From Planctomycetota bacterium (GTDB lineage Bacteria; Planctomycetota; PUPC01; JACPCR01): a DNA stretch of 64,000 nucleotides. Location: contig JAQBXN010000012.1 of NCBI GenBank assembly GCA_027625095.1, positions 39,887 to 103,886 on the forward strand. The letters are read 5' to 3'. Position 1 is the first letter of the stretch, and every line of letters starts with the position of its first letter. A program made the position numbers and the translations under genes. Positions 25,893 to 34,832 of the stretch are shown here, piece after piece. The notes under the pieces are model-generated. The model made no database searches and was not told the origin of the DNA. It saw only the letters and a list, made by a program, of their open reading frames with translations.

Positions 25893-28097
25893 ATGCAGTT
25901 CGAAAAAGAGTTTTCACTTCATCCCGACCTGCCCTATTGGTTGATTGCGCTTATGGCGGTCGGGATGGTGCTGGTCTCTTTCTACTCCTACTCGAAGACT
26001 CATCGCGAAATATCAGGTGGACAAAAGCTCCTGCTTACAGGACTTCGGATTTTTGCGTGGCTGTTAATCATTCTCTGTCTTCTGCGGCCGTCGTTGACGA
26101 ATGTTGAATACCTGAGAGAGAAAGGGTGGGTGCTGATACTCCAGGATAATTCCCGCAGCATGCTCATTAAGGATATGCCGGGCGAGATGGCTCGCGCCCG
26201 TAGTCTCAAACTTGCGATCAGCGAGAATCGGGAGCTTTTTCAACAGATTGAAGAACAGTATCCCAGGCACGTCATGAACCTGCTCTTCGGGCGCGAGACT
26301 CGGCCCGGCCTGGAGCACGAGCCTGACTGGACTGACAAAGTGACAGATCTGGGCAACGCTCTTGAAAAGGCAGGCAGGCTTTCCCGCGGAAAAAAAATTG
26401 CCGGGATCCTGCTCTTCAGCGACGGAGCGAATAACCATGGGCCGGAACCCGTTCAAAAAGCCATGGGGCTGCACGATCTTGCTGCCCCGCTCTACGTGTT
26501 TGGCACTGGCCGGCAGCAATCTGATTCCATCAAAGACGCACGGGTGGTCGATGTTATCACCCCCAGAAGGGTGTTTTCAGGCAATTCGTTTCCAGTCGAC
26601 GCGGAACTGCATTTTCTCGGCCTCGATGGGGAGACCGTTGATGTTGTCTTCAAGTTCGATGACAACGAGGTAGAGAGAAAAAAAGTGCAGGTGAAGACCA
26701 ACCAGGATGTCAGCCAGATTCGTTTCATGCACCGCGAAATCCGCCCCGGTTCTCATTATGTGAGTGTTGAGATTCAGCCAGTCTCCGGCGAAATATCAGA
26801 TCGCAACAATTCGCAGGGCACCTACGTGGAAGTGATTTCTGGAGGGCTCAACGTGCTCTATCTCGAGGGGCAGTTCCGGCACGAGTTCACCTTCATCAAA
26901 CGCAGTCTTTCTGAATCGCCGAACGTGATCCTGGCGGCGCCCTTCCCCTTTCAGATCTCGCGGACGGATCGGATGCAGCGTTTTCTCCAGGCCAATGATC
27001 TCTCCCAGTATCACGCAATCATCATTGGGGATTTGCCGGCCTCAGTATTCAACGAGGAGACTCTCGAATTCATGAAACGCCTCGTCGAACGGCGAGGCAT
27101 TGGCCTGGCCATGATCGGCGGTTACAAAAACCTTGGTGCCGGGGGATACGGTCAGACCCCACTGGCAGATATTCTCCCGATCGAGCTGGCGGACAACCAG
27201 GGCCAGGAGGACCGGGTGACACGCGTCATTCCAACCGATGCGGGGCTGAATCATTTCCTCATGTCGCTTGAAAGTGATCCGGCGAAAAACTCAGCCACAT
27301 GGAATTCAATGCCGCGGCTGGCAGGCTATTCTGTCGCGGGACAACCGAAACCCGCGGCGAGTGTTCTGGCTGTCTCCGAGAGCCAGTATCCCCTGATCGT
27401 TGTGCAGGATTCAGGTAAGGGACGGACCGCCGCCATTCTGGCCGATACCACTTATCGATGGCGTATGGGGCATCCGTCCGAGATGGAAGTCCGTCACAAG
27501 AAATTCTGGAGACAGGTGGTGTTGTGGCTCGCATCCCGGGACAAACTCGGCGAAAAGAATCTGCTTCTCAGTCTCGACAAATTTCAATACAGGCTGGGCG
27601 AGGAGACCCGCATTTTCGCGGAAGTGACGGACGAAAAGGGCAATCCGGTCGAGAACGCCCAGGTCAAAGTCACTGTCACGCACGAGACAGAGAAGAAGGT
27701 CTCCGAGTTATCCGTTTCATACAAAGTAGATCACTACGAATCACGATACTCAGCCACCCAGGACGGAGTCTACATCGTGAAAGCCGAGGCCATGATTGAT
27801 GGCGAAAAAGTTGGCGAGCGCGAGACGCGATTCAAGCTTTCGATACCTGACCGCGAGTTCGATTCGCCACAAGCCGACCTCAAATTGCTCATGAACATCG
27901 CCGAAGCTTCCGGAGGCTCCTTCCACAAATTAGAGGAGCTGTCATCAGTGCTGGAGGAGATTAGAGACAAGAAGCTCGCCACCGAAATCCGCCGCGAAAG
28001 GCACCAATATATCTGGGACAATTACTGGATATTCTCGCTCTTCGTGCTAACCCTGATGCTCGAATGGATTTTTAGGAGAAACCAGGGCCTGGTGTGA
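25893..28097 (+). CDS. VWA-domain and glutamine-amidotransferase-like membrane protein
   Basis: A 734-residue protein with two N-terminal membrane helices (about 15-37 and 50-70). A VWA domain follows with an intact MIDAS 'LQDNSRSM' and a later 'LLFSDGANNHG', then a domain resembling the putative GATase1-like family PF07090 ('NVLYLEGQFRHEF' to 'AMIGGYKNLGAGGY'), an Ig-like beta region, and a last membrane helix at about 711-730. It follows the BatA-type gene by 109 bp with the same overall architecture, so the two probably arose from a common design and may form a heteromeric membrane complex. No MoxR-type chaperone gene accompanies them. Confidence 0.85.
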   Translation: MQFEKEFSLHPDLPYWLIALMAVGMVLVSFYSYSKTHREISGGQKLLLTGLRIFAWLLIILCLLRPSLTNVEYLREKGWVLILQDNSRSMLIKDMPGEMARARSLKLAISENRELFQQIEEQYPRHVMNLLFGRETRPGLEHEPDWTDKVTDLGNALEKAGRLSRGKKIAGILLFSDGANNHGPEPVQKAMGLHDLAAPLYVFGTGRQQSDSIKDARVVDVITPRRVFSGNSFPVDAELHFLGLDGETVDVVFKFDDNEVERKKVQVKTNQDVSQIRFMHREIRPGSHYVSVEIQPVSGEISDRNNSQGTYVEVISGGLNVLYLEGQFRHEFTFIKRSLSESPNVILAAPFPFQISRTDRMQRFLQANDLSQYHAIIIGDLPASVFNEETLEFMKRLVERRGIGLAMIGGYKNLGAGGYGQTPLADILPIELADNQGQEDRVTRVIPTDAGLNHFLMSLESDPAKNSATWNSMPRLAGYSVAGQPKPAASVLAVSESQYPLIVVQDSGKGRTAAILADTTYRWRMGHPSEMEVRHKKFWRQVVLWLASRDKLGEKNLLLSLDKFQYRLGEETRIFAEVTDEKGNPVENAQVKVTVTHETEKKVSELSVSYKVDHYESRYSATQDGVYIVKAEAMIDGEKVGERETRFKLSIPDREFDSPQADLKLLMNIAEASGGSFHKLEELSSVLEEIRDKKLATEIRRERHQYIWDNYWIFSLFVLTLMLEWIFRRNQGLV

Positions 28098-28188
28098 GGC
28101 GCCAAGTGGTCGCTGCTCCCCCAAAAAACCATCGGCATCACGGGAATAGTACTGGGCAAACCGATGATTGGTGGTGCTTGTCGATCAA

Positions 28189-28218
28189 TTGAATGAATTT
28201 GGGAAAGGCTGATACACT
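28189..28218 (+). promoter_or_regulatory. Possible promoter of zinc-ribbon/propeller gene
   Basis: TTGAAT (28189-28194) and TACACT (28213-28218) are separated by 18 bp and would give a leader of about 25 nt. Confidence 0.4.
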
Positions 28219-28250
28219 GACGGTCGAGATTGACCTGACGACACTTCATT

Positions 28251-29837
28251 ATGCCCGTCATTTCTTGCTCCTCTTGCGGACAGGAATTCACCGTCACCGA
28301 CGAGCACGTCGGCACTTCTTTTCAGTGTTACTGCGGAAGGGCGGTAGAAGTTACTGTGGGCGCCACACATCCATCTCCCCCCACATCTGCTTCAAGGAAG
28401 CGTCGTAAGCATAGAAAGAAGAAGGCTACTCCAACCGGGCCAATCGCTGCGGTAGTCATCGGTATCGCAATTCTGGCCGCAGTGGGCATATATTTCGTAT
28501 CTACTCAATCTTCAGTAAAACCACCGGAGACTCCTGCACCGCAGGCGAATCCTGCCCCGCAGGCGGCGCTCGCCAAACAAAAGGTTCCCACCCGACCGAA
28601 GCAATCAGCGAAGAAGAAGCAGCCGGTCCCCCAGGAACAAAGTTCGCAGAGCCAACCACCTGGTTATCAGGAACCTTCGATAGACGTTTTAATTTCTTCG
28701 GCGTCACCAGAACCAAAACAACTGACACCGGCAAGTGCTGATTTGCCGCCACCCACACTGCCGGTTGCTTTGAAACCGCCGACTGACCCTGGACGATTCG
28801 CCTGGTCAAGCGAGGGCTTCGATCCAGGAAAGGTCCCGCCTGCTTTCCGAATCCGATTTCCGTCATCGCCGAGTCCCTATCTATTGATGTCAGATCTGGT
28901 GATGGGTGACAAAGGCGCTGCTGGCGACTCCAGCCTGGTGCATCTGATGGTCTACGATCTGAAGCAGCAGGAAGTTGTCAGCAAAGTATCGAAGAGTCTG
29001 ACTTACCTGAACGAGTGCGATTGCGAAGTCAGCCCGGACGGCAAACGATTGGCCCGAATCGAAGGCCTCAACATTTTAATCTGGGATGCTGCAACCGCGG
29101 AATTGCTGCACAGGATAGACACCATCAAGCCGAACGATTCAGGCAAGCTTCAGTATCTTGAATTCGCCGAGCCGGACCGGCTCGTCTCATTCCACGGGGA
29201 AGAGACCGTCCGTGTGTACGATGTGCAGACCGGCAGGAAACTGAACGAGTTTCAGCTCAGCCTGTCATTGAAGGGACTGGGAGGCCACCCGGGGCGTAAG
29301 ATGCGTGCCAGTCCGGGAGGCCGATTCCTGGCAACACTCCACATCTGCAACGAAGGCCCGCAGAAGCGTGTTCTCCGCCTTCATATGTATGACCTCAAGA
29401 GCGGCAAGCACGTCGGAAATCTGCCGCTCGCCGAGAATCTAAGCCACCTTACAGTTCGTGATCTGGTTTTCAGCGATGATGGAGAAGAGGTCGCCACGCT
29501 CCTTTACCAGCAGCGCGAGAGAGACTTCGTCATCGCAAGTTGGAGTGTGAAAGAGGGCATTCAAAGCGGTTTCTGCGGCCCATTCCCTGCCATCTCGACC
29601 CGACCGCTCACCAAAGAGCGGCACCTGGTCTGGTTGAAGGACAAAAGCGGTTGGGTTCACTCCGGGCATTACCTCGTCAATCGCAAGACCGGAGAACAGC
29701 AGCAAATCGGAAATTCAGACCAGGGGATTCGTCACGATGCGCAAATCATCGGGCCCAACACGATGCTGCAATTCTGGGAATCAGAACCGCGCCGGACGAC
29801 CGAAAATGAAATGGTACCGGAGGTCGTTCAATGGTAA
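28251..29837 (+). CDS. Zinc-ribbon, transmembrane, Pro-rich, beta-propeller protein
   Basis: A 528-residue protein. Residues 1-30 form a small zinc ribbon (CSSC, then CYC), like the MJ0042/YqkK-type fingers common in Planctomycetes and Deltaproteobacteria. A basic stretch ('SRKRRKHRKKKA') and one transmembrane helix (about 63-83) follow, then about 100 residues of Pro/Gln/Ala-rich linker. From residue 190 the sequence has WD40/YVTN-like propeller strands such as 'CEVSPDGKRLARIEG', 'LNILIWDAATAELLHRID' and 'VRVYDVQTGRKL'. The propeller would be outside the membrane. The architecture parallels the zinc-ribbon/HEAT protein at 19.2 kb. Function unknown; probably a surface or periplasmic interaction scaffold. 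Confidence 0.78.
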   Translation: MPVISCSSCGQEFTVTDEHVGTSFQCYCGRAVEVTVGATHPSPPTSASRKRRKHRKKKATPTGPIAAVVIGIAILAAVGIYFVSTQSSVKPPETPAPQANPAPQAALAKQKVPTRPKQSAKKKQPVPQEQSSQSQPPGYQEPSIDVLISSASPEPKQLTPASADLPPPTLPVALKPPTDPGRFAWSSEGFDPGKVPPAFRIRFPSSPSPYLLMSDLVMGDKGAAGDSSLVHLMVYDLKQQEVVSKVSKSLTYLNECDCEVSPDGKRLARIEGLNILIWDAATAELLHRIDTIKPNDSGKLQYLEFAEPDRLVSFHGEETVRVYDVQTGRKLNEFQLSLSLKGLGGHPGRKMRASPGGRFLATLHICNEGPQKRVLRLHMYDLKSGKHVGNLPLAENLSHLTVRDLVFSDDGEEVATLLYQQRERDFVIASWSVKEGIQSGFCGPFPAISTRPLTKERHLVWLKDKSGWVHSGHYLVNRKTGEQQQIGNSDQGIRHDAQIIGPNTMLQFWESEPRRTTENEMVPEVVQW

Positions 29838-29919
29838 GGAAAGATCTGTAAGTCGGCCTTGACTCAGAACAGCGCCAATCTTCTGAGGAAGGGTTTGGAA
29901 TGTAGAAGCGAATTGCCAG

Positions 29920-31347
29920 TCAAGGGGCTACAAGCAGGTCGCCGAAGTGAACGCACTTGTCGAAGAAGCCTGACTTTTCACAGACGGATGCAAGCTTTCC
30001 CTCGTAAATCAGTGCAGGGCGCACCGACATGTGTGCTGGCTTCTTGATTTTGAGAATCTTGTCGTTTACCTCATCGATAACACTCGCCGTTATCTCTCTG
30101 CGAAATTTGATTTCGCAGACATGCAACGTGTGCCGTGTGCGGATAAGCAAATCGATTTGGCAACCCTTCTGTCGTTGTGTCGCGCGCTGGATGTAGGGGG
30201 ATGCACTGAGAATCGTGTTCGGCTGAATTCCAAGGGCGTTGCAGATAGAAGGCAGATGATTCAGCACAAGATTCTCGAACTGAAATCCCATAATGGTTTC
30301 CCAGTCCACCAGAGATTCCAGGTCCACAGAATCTGTCACTCCCAGTTGGATGTTCTCCTTAAGCGGCTCCACATATTTCAAATAGAATCTGAGATAGTTG
30401 TCTTTGAGGCGAAACCTGGCCAGCTTTGAGGGCCTTCCGGTGACCGGTGAGTACGAGACGTCTTTGACCACGAATCCCGATGCAACTAAGTCGTCCAGGT
30501 ATTCGCTGACGTGTCCATTTTTTTTGATATCCAAGGTGTCGCAGATTTCGCTGAGCCCTGTGGCGCCATGAATCAGAGTTTCGACGATTGTTTTGTAAGC
30601 TTTCGCCCGGCTTGAAAAGATATCCTCGAAAATGTGGTCGAATTCAGAAAAGAGAATTCCCTCCCTGGTGAAACAGAGCCGTTTGATATTCTCCTCCGCG
30701 GAAAGCCTTGGGTTGATCTCCTCGAGATACCTTGGCACACCTCCGGTAACGGACAGGACTTTGAGCTTTTCAGAGGAAGAAACGCGTGGAGAACTGCTGC
30801 CCCAGAATTGGTCGCAGTGGTGCAAAGGCAAATCCGTCAACGTCAGTTCCAAAGACTCTCGGCCCATGAAGCCCGTACTGCCGAGTATGTTTCTTTCGAT
30901 CCATGAGGAGACAGAGCCGCACACCACGAGAACAAGCTTCGAGAATTTTTTTAGCTCGGTGTCCCAGGAGATTTTCAGATGTCCTGCGAAATCTTTATCC
31001 GTCCCGGCCATCCATGAAATCTCATCCAGCAGCACAACCGTTTTCTCATTCTTCAAGACACTGGCAAGCAGTGAAAATGCTTGAGGCCATGAGGTCAATA
31101 AAAGAGTGGGCAGAGACGTCTGCCGGGAGAGCTGATGCGCGAATACGTCAAGTTGGTCCTGGCTGGTGATGCCCTGCCGGGGTGGCAACCCCTGAAATTC
31201 AAGAAACGTCTTCACACCCTTGCCGAATTCCTGGATGAGCCGGCTCTTGCCAATCCGTCTCCGCCCACGGCAAGTAACAATCGAGGCAGTTTTCTTATTG
31301 AACAACTCGTTCAGAAGATCCAGTTCTCTGTCTCTGCCTACGAACAT
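29920..31347 (-). CDS. AAA ATPase with DUF234-type PD-(D/E)XK C-terminus
   Basis: From the ATG at 31347 the protein has 475 residues, starting 'MFVGRDRELDLLNELF', the typical opening of archaeal-type ATPases (PF01637). Walker A is 'GRRRIGKS', Walker B 'VVLLDEISW', and a sensor lies in 'LVVCGSVSSW'. A winged-helix segment follows ('LSEICDTLDIKKNGHVSEYL'). The last 140 residues form a DUF234-like nuclease fold with Asp in 'CQIDLLI' and ExK in 'CEIKFR'. These proteins are common in archaea and patchy in bacteria, often near mobile or toxin-like loci; their role is unclear. The open frame runs upstream to 31554, but the promoter identified at 31390-31395 falls inside that extension, supporting the later start. 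Confidence 0.82.
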   Translation of the reverse strand: MFVGRDRELDLLNELFNKKTASIVTCRGRRRIGKSRLIQEFGKGVKTFLEFQGLPPRQGITSQDQLDVFAHQLSRQTSLPTLLLTSWPQAFSLLASVLKNEKTVVLLDEISWMAGTDKDFAGHLKISWDTELKKFSKLVLVVCGSVSSWIERNILGSTGFMGRESLELTLTDLPLHHCDQFWGSSSPRVSSSEKLKVLSVTGGVPRYLEEINPRLSAEENIKRLCFTREGILFSEFDHIFEDIFSSRAKAYKTIVETLIHGATGLSEICDTLDIKKNGHVSEYLDDLVASGFVVKDVSYSPVTGRPSKLARFRLKDNYLRFYLKYVEPLKENIQLGVTDSVDLESLVDWETIMGFQFENLVLNHLPSICNALGIQPNTILSASPYIQRATQRQKGCQIDLLIRTRHTLHVCEIKFRREITASVIDEVNDKILKIKKPAHMSVRPALIYEGKLASVCEKSGFFDKCVHFGDLLVAP

Positions 31348-31370
31348 CTCATTTTCCGGCTGCCTGTAAT

Positions 31371-31440
31371 GTCGATTTGGTGCCCAAATCTTATAACAAG
31401 AAACGGGCACCAAATCGACATGTCGTGCATTTGGTGCCCG
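31371..31440 (-). promoter_or_regulatory. Promoter nested in a perfect inverted repeat plus third half-site
   Basis: GTCGATTTGGTGCCC (31371-31385) and its exact complement (31405-31419) form a 15-bp inverted repeat with a 19-bp spacer. A third half-site, ATTTGGTGCCCG, lies at 31429-31440. On the minus strand the spacer contains an extended -10, TGTTATAAG (TATAAG at 31395-31390), giving a start point near 31384 and a leader of about 37 nt for the AAA ATPase. Repressor binding to these sites would occlude the promoter. Confidence 0.6.
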
Positions 31441-31578
31441 AGGCAAATATGGGATTGCTTTGAACGATTTGCCGACGTCCTTCAATGAATACTGAAGTTC
31501 CTTCTGGACATTTGAGAGAACTTCAATTCTGTCCACCTCGCACTTAAAAATCAAAAATGCTTGCCTCGTTTGCCCCGG

Positions 31579-32718
31579 CTACACATCCGACCACTTTGGA
31601 AAGCTGATGCCGTTTCTGTCCCAGACAATTTTTCCAGCGCGTAAGGTCATCTGGCATTCCAGCTTTTGGTTCCCCTCCAGCCGCGTACGGAGCGAATCAA
31701 CAAATCCGAAATTTCCCTCCATTCGTTCGAGCACGGCGATATCTGCTTCAGCGCCAACACTCAGATGGCCCAGCTCCGGCCGGCGAAGGACCTCGGCCGG
31801 AATACGGGTGGAGCGATCTATGACTTCTTCGAGCGGCATTCCGATCACCAAAAACTTTGACATGGTGACGGGCATGGTGGTATCGACCATGCGGCTGCTC
31901 TTATGCAGGTCGGTGCTGATCGTGTCCGGCGGAAAGCCCTGCCCTATGGCGGGTATCGCGTTCCGGAACAGGAAGCTCATGTTGCCGTGGCCGGTATCAA
32001 AAACCACGCCCCTGCCACGGGCATCTCGAACGTATTCGTTGACCACCAGATTCTCGTCCAGCAACGGGATATGTCCCGCATACAGATGAGTGTGGATATC
32101 GCCCGGGTTGAGCCGTTCGAGGAGTTCCTGGTAGGAGCGGGACGGCTTGGGAGCAAAATCGATCATCGCAATGGAATCGCTGAGCCGGGCGGCCTCGATG
32201 GCGCCCCCGGCGGATTCCCAGCCGGGCCCCTGGAAATGCGCGGATTTTGATCCAACTGCATGCTTTGGGTAACGGCGGATCATTTCGGCACAAGGTCGCG
32301 CCTCCATCTCATTTGTATCCTGCTCCGGGCGACCGGTCATGCCTGCGCCCACAATGTTGATGAACGCCAGCACACGAGTGATCGACTTAGCAATGATCGT
32401 CTCGATGAAATCTTCGAAGTCCTTCCATCCTGCCCCGCCGGTATCGACGACTGTTGTCACCCCGTTCGGCAGCGCATGCTGGTCAGGGAACAACCAGCCT
32501 TCGTAACCGCCGTAGACGTGGACATGCATATCGATCAGGCCTGGCACCACGTAGAGCCCACTTACGTCTACCACTTTTGCGGCACGGCTGGCACCGATAA
32601 ACTCCGATACTTCCGCAACCTTTCCCGAACGGATGGCAATATCCGCCAGACCATTGAGATGATTCTTCGGGTCGATAACGTGTCCACCGCGGAGCAGAAG
32701 TTCGAATTCGGGATCCAT
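31579..32718 (-). CDS. Amidohydrolase/deacetylase-family metallohydrolase
   Basis: The 379-residue protein belongs to the dihydroorotase-like amidohydrolase superfamily: 'GLIDMHVHVYGG' (HxH), 'SKSAH' with a candidate bridging lysine, metal-binding His in 'DIHTHLYAG', 'VFDTGHG', and catalytic Asp in 'ISTDLHKSS'. The N- and C-terminal beta sandwich is complete ('GHVIDPKNHL' to 'AGKIVWDRNG'). It most resembles the EF_0837/AHA_3915 deacetylase-type group, in which the substrates are N-acetylated or carbamoylated small molecules and some members hydrolyse N-acyl-D-amino acids. RraA and PhyH genes follow on the opposite strand. Substrate unknown. Confidence 0.85.
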   Translation of the reverse strand: MDPEFELLLRGGHVIDPKNHLNGLADIAIRSGKVAEVSEFIGASRAAKVVDVSGLYVVPGLIDMHVHVYGGYEGWLFPDQHALPNGVTTVVDTGGAGWKDFEDFIETIIAKSITRVLAFINIVGAGMTGRPEQDTNEMEARPCAEMIRRYPKHAVGSKSAHFQGPGWESAGGAIEAARLSDSIAMIDFAPKPSRSYQELLERLNPGDIHTHLYAGHIPLLDENLVVNEYVRDARGRGVVFDTGHGNMSFLFRNAIPAIGQGFPPDTISTDLHKSSRMVDTTMPVTMSKFLVIGMPLEEVIDRSTRIPAEVLRRPELGHLSVGAEADIAVLERMEGNFGFVDSLRTRLEGNQKLECQMTLRAGKIVWDRNGISFPKWSDV

Positions 32719-32893
32719 GGTTTGTCTATGCTGGCTGTGATGAGGTTGCCTCCGGAATCAATCGTCGATTATTCTCCACTTTCCCCGAACAGTCTCATGG
32801 TTTTTTGATTTTTTCTTTCTGGTATCCGAACCAGAACCTTTATTCTAAAGTCTGCACCCAAAGCAAAGGCACCGACCCTGTAAGGAGACATCC

Positions 32894-33793
32894 ATGAATT
32901 TCGATAGCAGAGACGACATCATCCAGCTCTCGCCCCTCTGGGAAGGAGACCGTTTCCCCAACGGCCGCCCGAAAGTCCCGTCCGAATTACTGCATCGGCT
33001 GGAACGGCTCACGACGGAAGAAGCCTGGAGTCGCGTATGGTCGGCAGGTTACAAATTTCAATTTCAGGGCGATTTCAAGACCACGCACCCCGGCAGGAAT
33101 CTGGTGGGCAGGGCGGTGACGGCGGTAATGGTTCCGCAACGTCCCGACCTTCATGATTTCATGCTGAAGCATGGACACGAACAGGAGGGCAGGAAAGGAT
33201 ACTTCAACCAGTGGGTAATCGATTCGCTTGAGGAGGATGACGTGGTGGTGGTGGACATGTTCGACAAGATTTTCCAGGGTACCTATGTTGGCGGAAATCT
33301 CTCAACGGCAATCGCCGCGCGTACCAGGCGCGGCGCCGTAATCTGGGGAGGCATTCGTGATCTGCAGCAGATCGAAGAAATCGAGAACATCCAAATCTAC
33401 CATCGAGGGAATGACCCGACCGGGATCGCAGACGTCACCATGGTTGGCATGAACGTCCCGTGCCGCATTGGTAAAGCCATCTGTATGCCCGGCGATGTCG
33501 TCCTGGGAACTTCTTCGGGCGTGCTGTTCATTCCGCCTCATCTGGCCGATTCATGCGCCGTCCATGGGGAGAAGATGTATATACGCGACCTTTTCGGCCT
33601 TGGTCGCGTACGCGCCGGAATCTACTCCACTGCCCAGATTGACGGGGGTTGGACGGTCGCAATCTGGGATGATTTTATGGACTGGTTCAAAAACGACGCA
33701 CCCAAGGAATATCACCACCTGACGTGGGACGATGAATTAGCGGGGGCGCGCAAACAAGCAGAGAAAGGGCCATCCAGTGACGTGCGTCTGTAG
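32894..33793 (+). CDS. RraA-family protein
   Basis: A 299-residue protein with the RraA/HMG-aldolase fold: 'YVGGNLSTAIAARTRRGAV' followed by 'WGGIRDLQQIEE' (the GGxxRD-type catalytic region) and 'VLGTSSGVLFIPPHLAD', a hallmark of the family. Family members include the RNase E inhibitor RraA and 4-hydroxy-4-methyl-2-oxoglutarate/oxaloacetate aldolases. The roughly 90 extra N-terminal residues and the catabolic setting favour a metal-dependent aldolase or decarboxylase over RNase regulation. 'aaggaga' lies 7 bp before the ATG, a strong ribosome binding site. Confidence 0.85.
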   Translation: MNFDSRDDIIQLSPLWEGDRFPNGRPKVPSELLHRLERLTTEEAWSRVWSAGYKFQFQGDFKTTHPGRNLVGRAVTAVMVPQRPDLHDFMLKHGHEQEGRKGYFNQWVIDSLEEDDVVVVDMFDKIFQGTYVGGNLSTAIAARTRRGAVIWGGIRDLQQIEEIENIQIYHRGNDPTGIADVTMVGMNVPCRIGKAICMPGDVVLGTSSGVLFIPPHLADSCAVHGEKMYIRDLFGLGRVRAGIYSTAQIDGGWTVAIWDDFMDWFKNDAPKEYHHLTWDDELAGARKQAEKGPSSDVRL

Positions 33794-33920
33794 AATGATT
33801 GGGATCTCGAACTACTTGAGCCGCAGGCCAAATTTGTGCCGCAGCGTGACAGCCCAGAGCTCTTTCTCCTCCGGAAGCATAGGCAACCAACTGCCAAAGA
33901 GGCTGTATGGCAAGATTTGA
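33794..33920 (-). pseudogene. Possible C-terminal gene remnant
   Basis: On the minus strand a 42-codon open segment without a start codon reads 'QILPYSLFGSWLPMLPEE' and continues to 'RHKFGLRLK' and a stop near 33,824. Its composition is protein-like, but it has no identified relative. It lies between the RraA and PhyH genes and may be chance. Confidence 0.25.
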
Positions 33921-34028
33921 AATTTCGTCGCTGGGATGGCTCACTATCCAGGCAATGGCCTTTCTGAGGGCTCTGCCCTTCTGTCCGATTCGGGCAGGAT
34001 ACTCTTTAATCACGAACAAACCCTGACC

Positions 34029-34832
34029 ATGGAAAACCCAATTCTTACAGACGAACAGATTGCAGCCTTTCAGCAAAACGGCTTTGTCAAAGGAGGTAGA
34101 GTCCTCACTGCCGATGAAGTTGACGAACTCCGTAAAGAACTTGATCGCGTGGTGCATAGCCGTGATGACGAATCAATAAGGCAGCCCGTGCGAATTTCCG
34201 TCTGGGGCGAACAATCCAGAAAACCGGTCTGGCAGATCGTCAATATCTGGGAGGCGAGCGAAGCCTTCGAAAGGTTGGTCCGGAACGAGAAGCTTGCGGA
34301 CGCGGTCTCGAAGCTTATGGATGGAAATGAACTCCGCGTCTGGCATGACCAGATCCAGATCAAGCCGGCCGAGTACGGAGGCGTGAATTCCTGGCATCAG
34401 GATTCGCCATACTGGGGGACGGTGCATCCCACCGACCGGCAGGTCTCAGCCTGGATCGCGCTTGATGAAGTCGGTGAGGACAACGGCTGCATGCGCATGG
34501 TCTGCGGCTCTCACCGCTGGGGCAGCCAGATCGAATTCCTGCATACACTCAAATCGTTGGATGGCATGCCCTCCGAGCACAACGGTCATCCACTGGAGGT
34601 TCGGTTGTGTCCTGTCAGCAAAGGCGAGGTCCACTTTCACCATTCGCTTACCTGGCATGGCTCGCATGAGAATAGATCCAGCCGCCCGCGCCGGGCTCTC
34701 GCCATCCACTACATGACCGAAAACCACGTCTTCAATGCAGAGGGCGATCACCTGATGAAACCGTTCATCCACGTGAAAGATCGCGAGACCATAACAGGCG
34801 ATCACTTTCCGCTGGTCTGGAGGAGGGGATAA
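34029..34832 (+). CDS. Phytanoyl-CoA dioxygenase (PhyH) family protein
   Basis: From the ATG at 34029 the protein has 267 residues. The 2-oxoglutarate/Fe(II) oxygenase site is complete: HxD in 'NSWHQDSPYW', distal His in 'SLTWHGSHEN' and the 2-oxoglutarate-binding Arg in 'RPRRALAIHY'. PhyH-type enzymes hydroxylate diverse small molecules (phytanoyl-CoA, ectoine, phosphonates, halogen acceptors) and are expanded in several uncultivated phyla. The open frame extends upstream to 33936, but those residues do not resemble the family and the ATG at 34029 aligns with the usual start 'LTDEQIAAFQQNGFV'. Substrate unknown. Confidence 0.85.
   Translation: MENPILTDEQIAAFQQNGFVKGGRVLTADEVDELRKELDRVVHSRDDESIRQPVRISVWGEQSRKPVWQIVNIWEASEAFERLVRNEKLADAVSKLMDGNELRVWHDQIQIKPAEYGGVNSWHQDSPYWGTVHPTDRQVSAWIALDEVGEDNGCMRMVCGSHRWGSQIEFLHTLKSLDGMPSEHNGHPLEVRLCPVSKGEVHFHHSLTWHGSHENRSSRPRRALAIHYMTENHVFNAEGDHLMKPFIHVKDRETITGDHFPLVWRRG

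Noticed and set aside
29920..31554. Start of the AAA ATPase at 31554 giving a 544-residue protein
   Set aside because: The extra 69 residues are translated through the inverted repeat and promoter; the ATG at 31347 starts the canonical 'MFVGRDRELDLL' motif.
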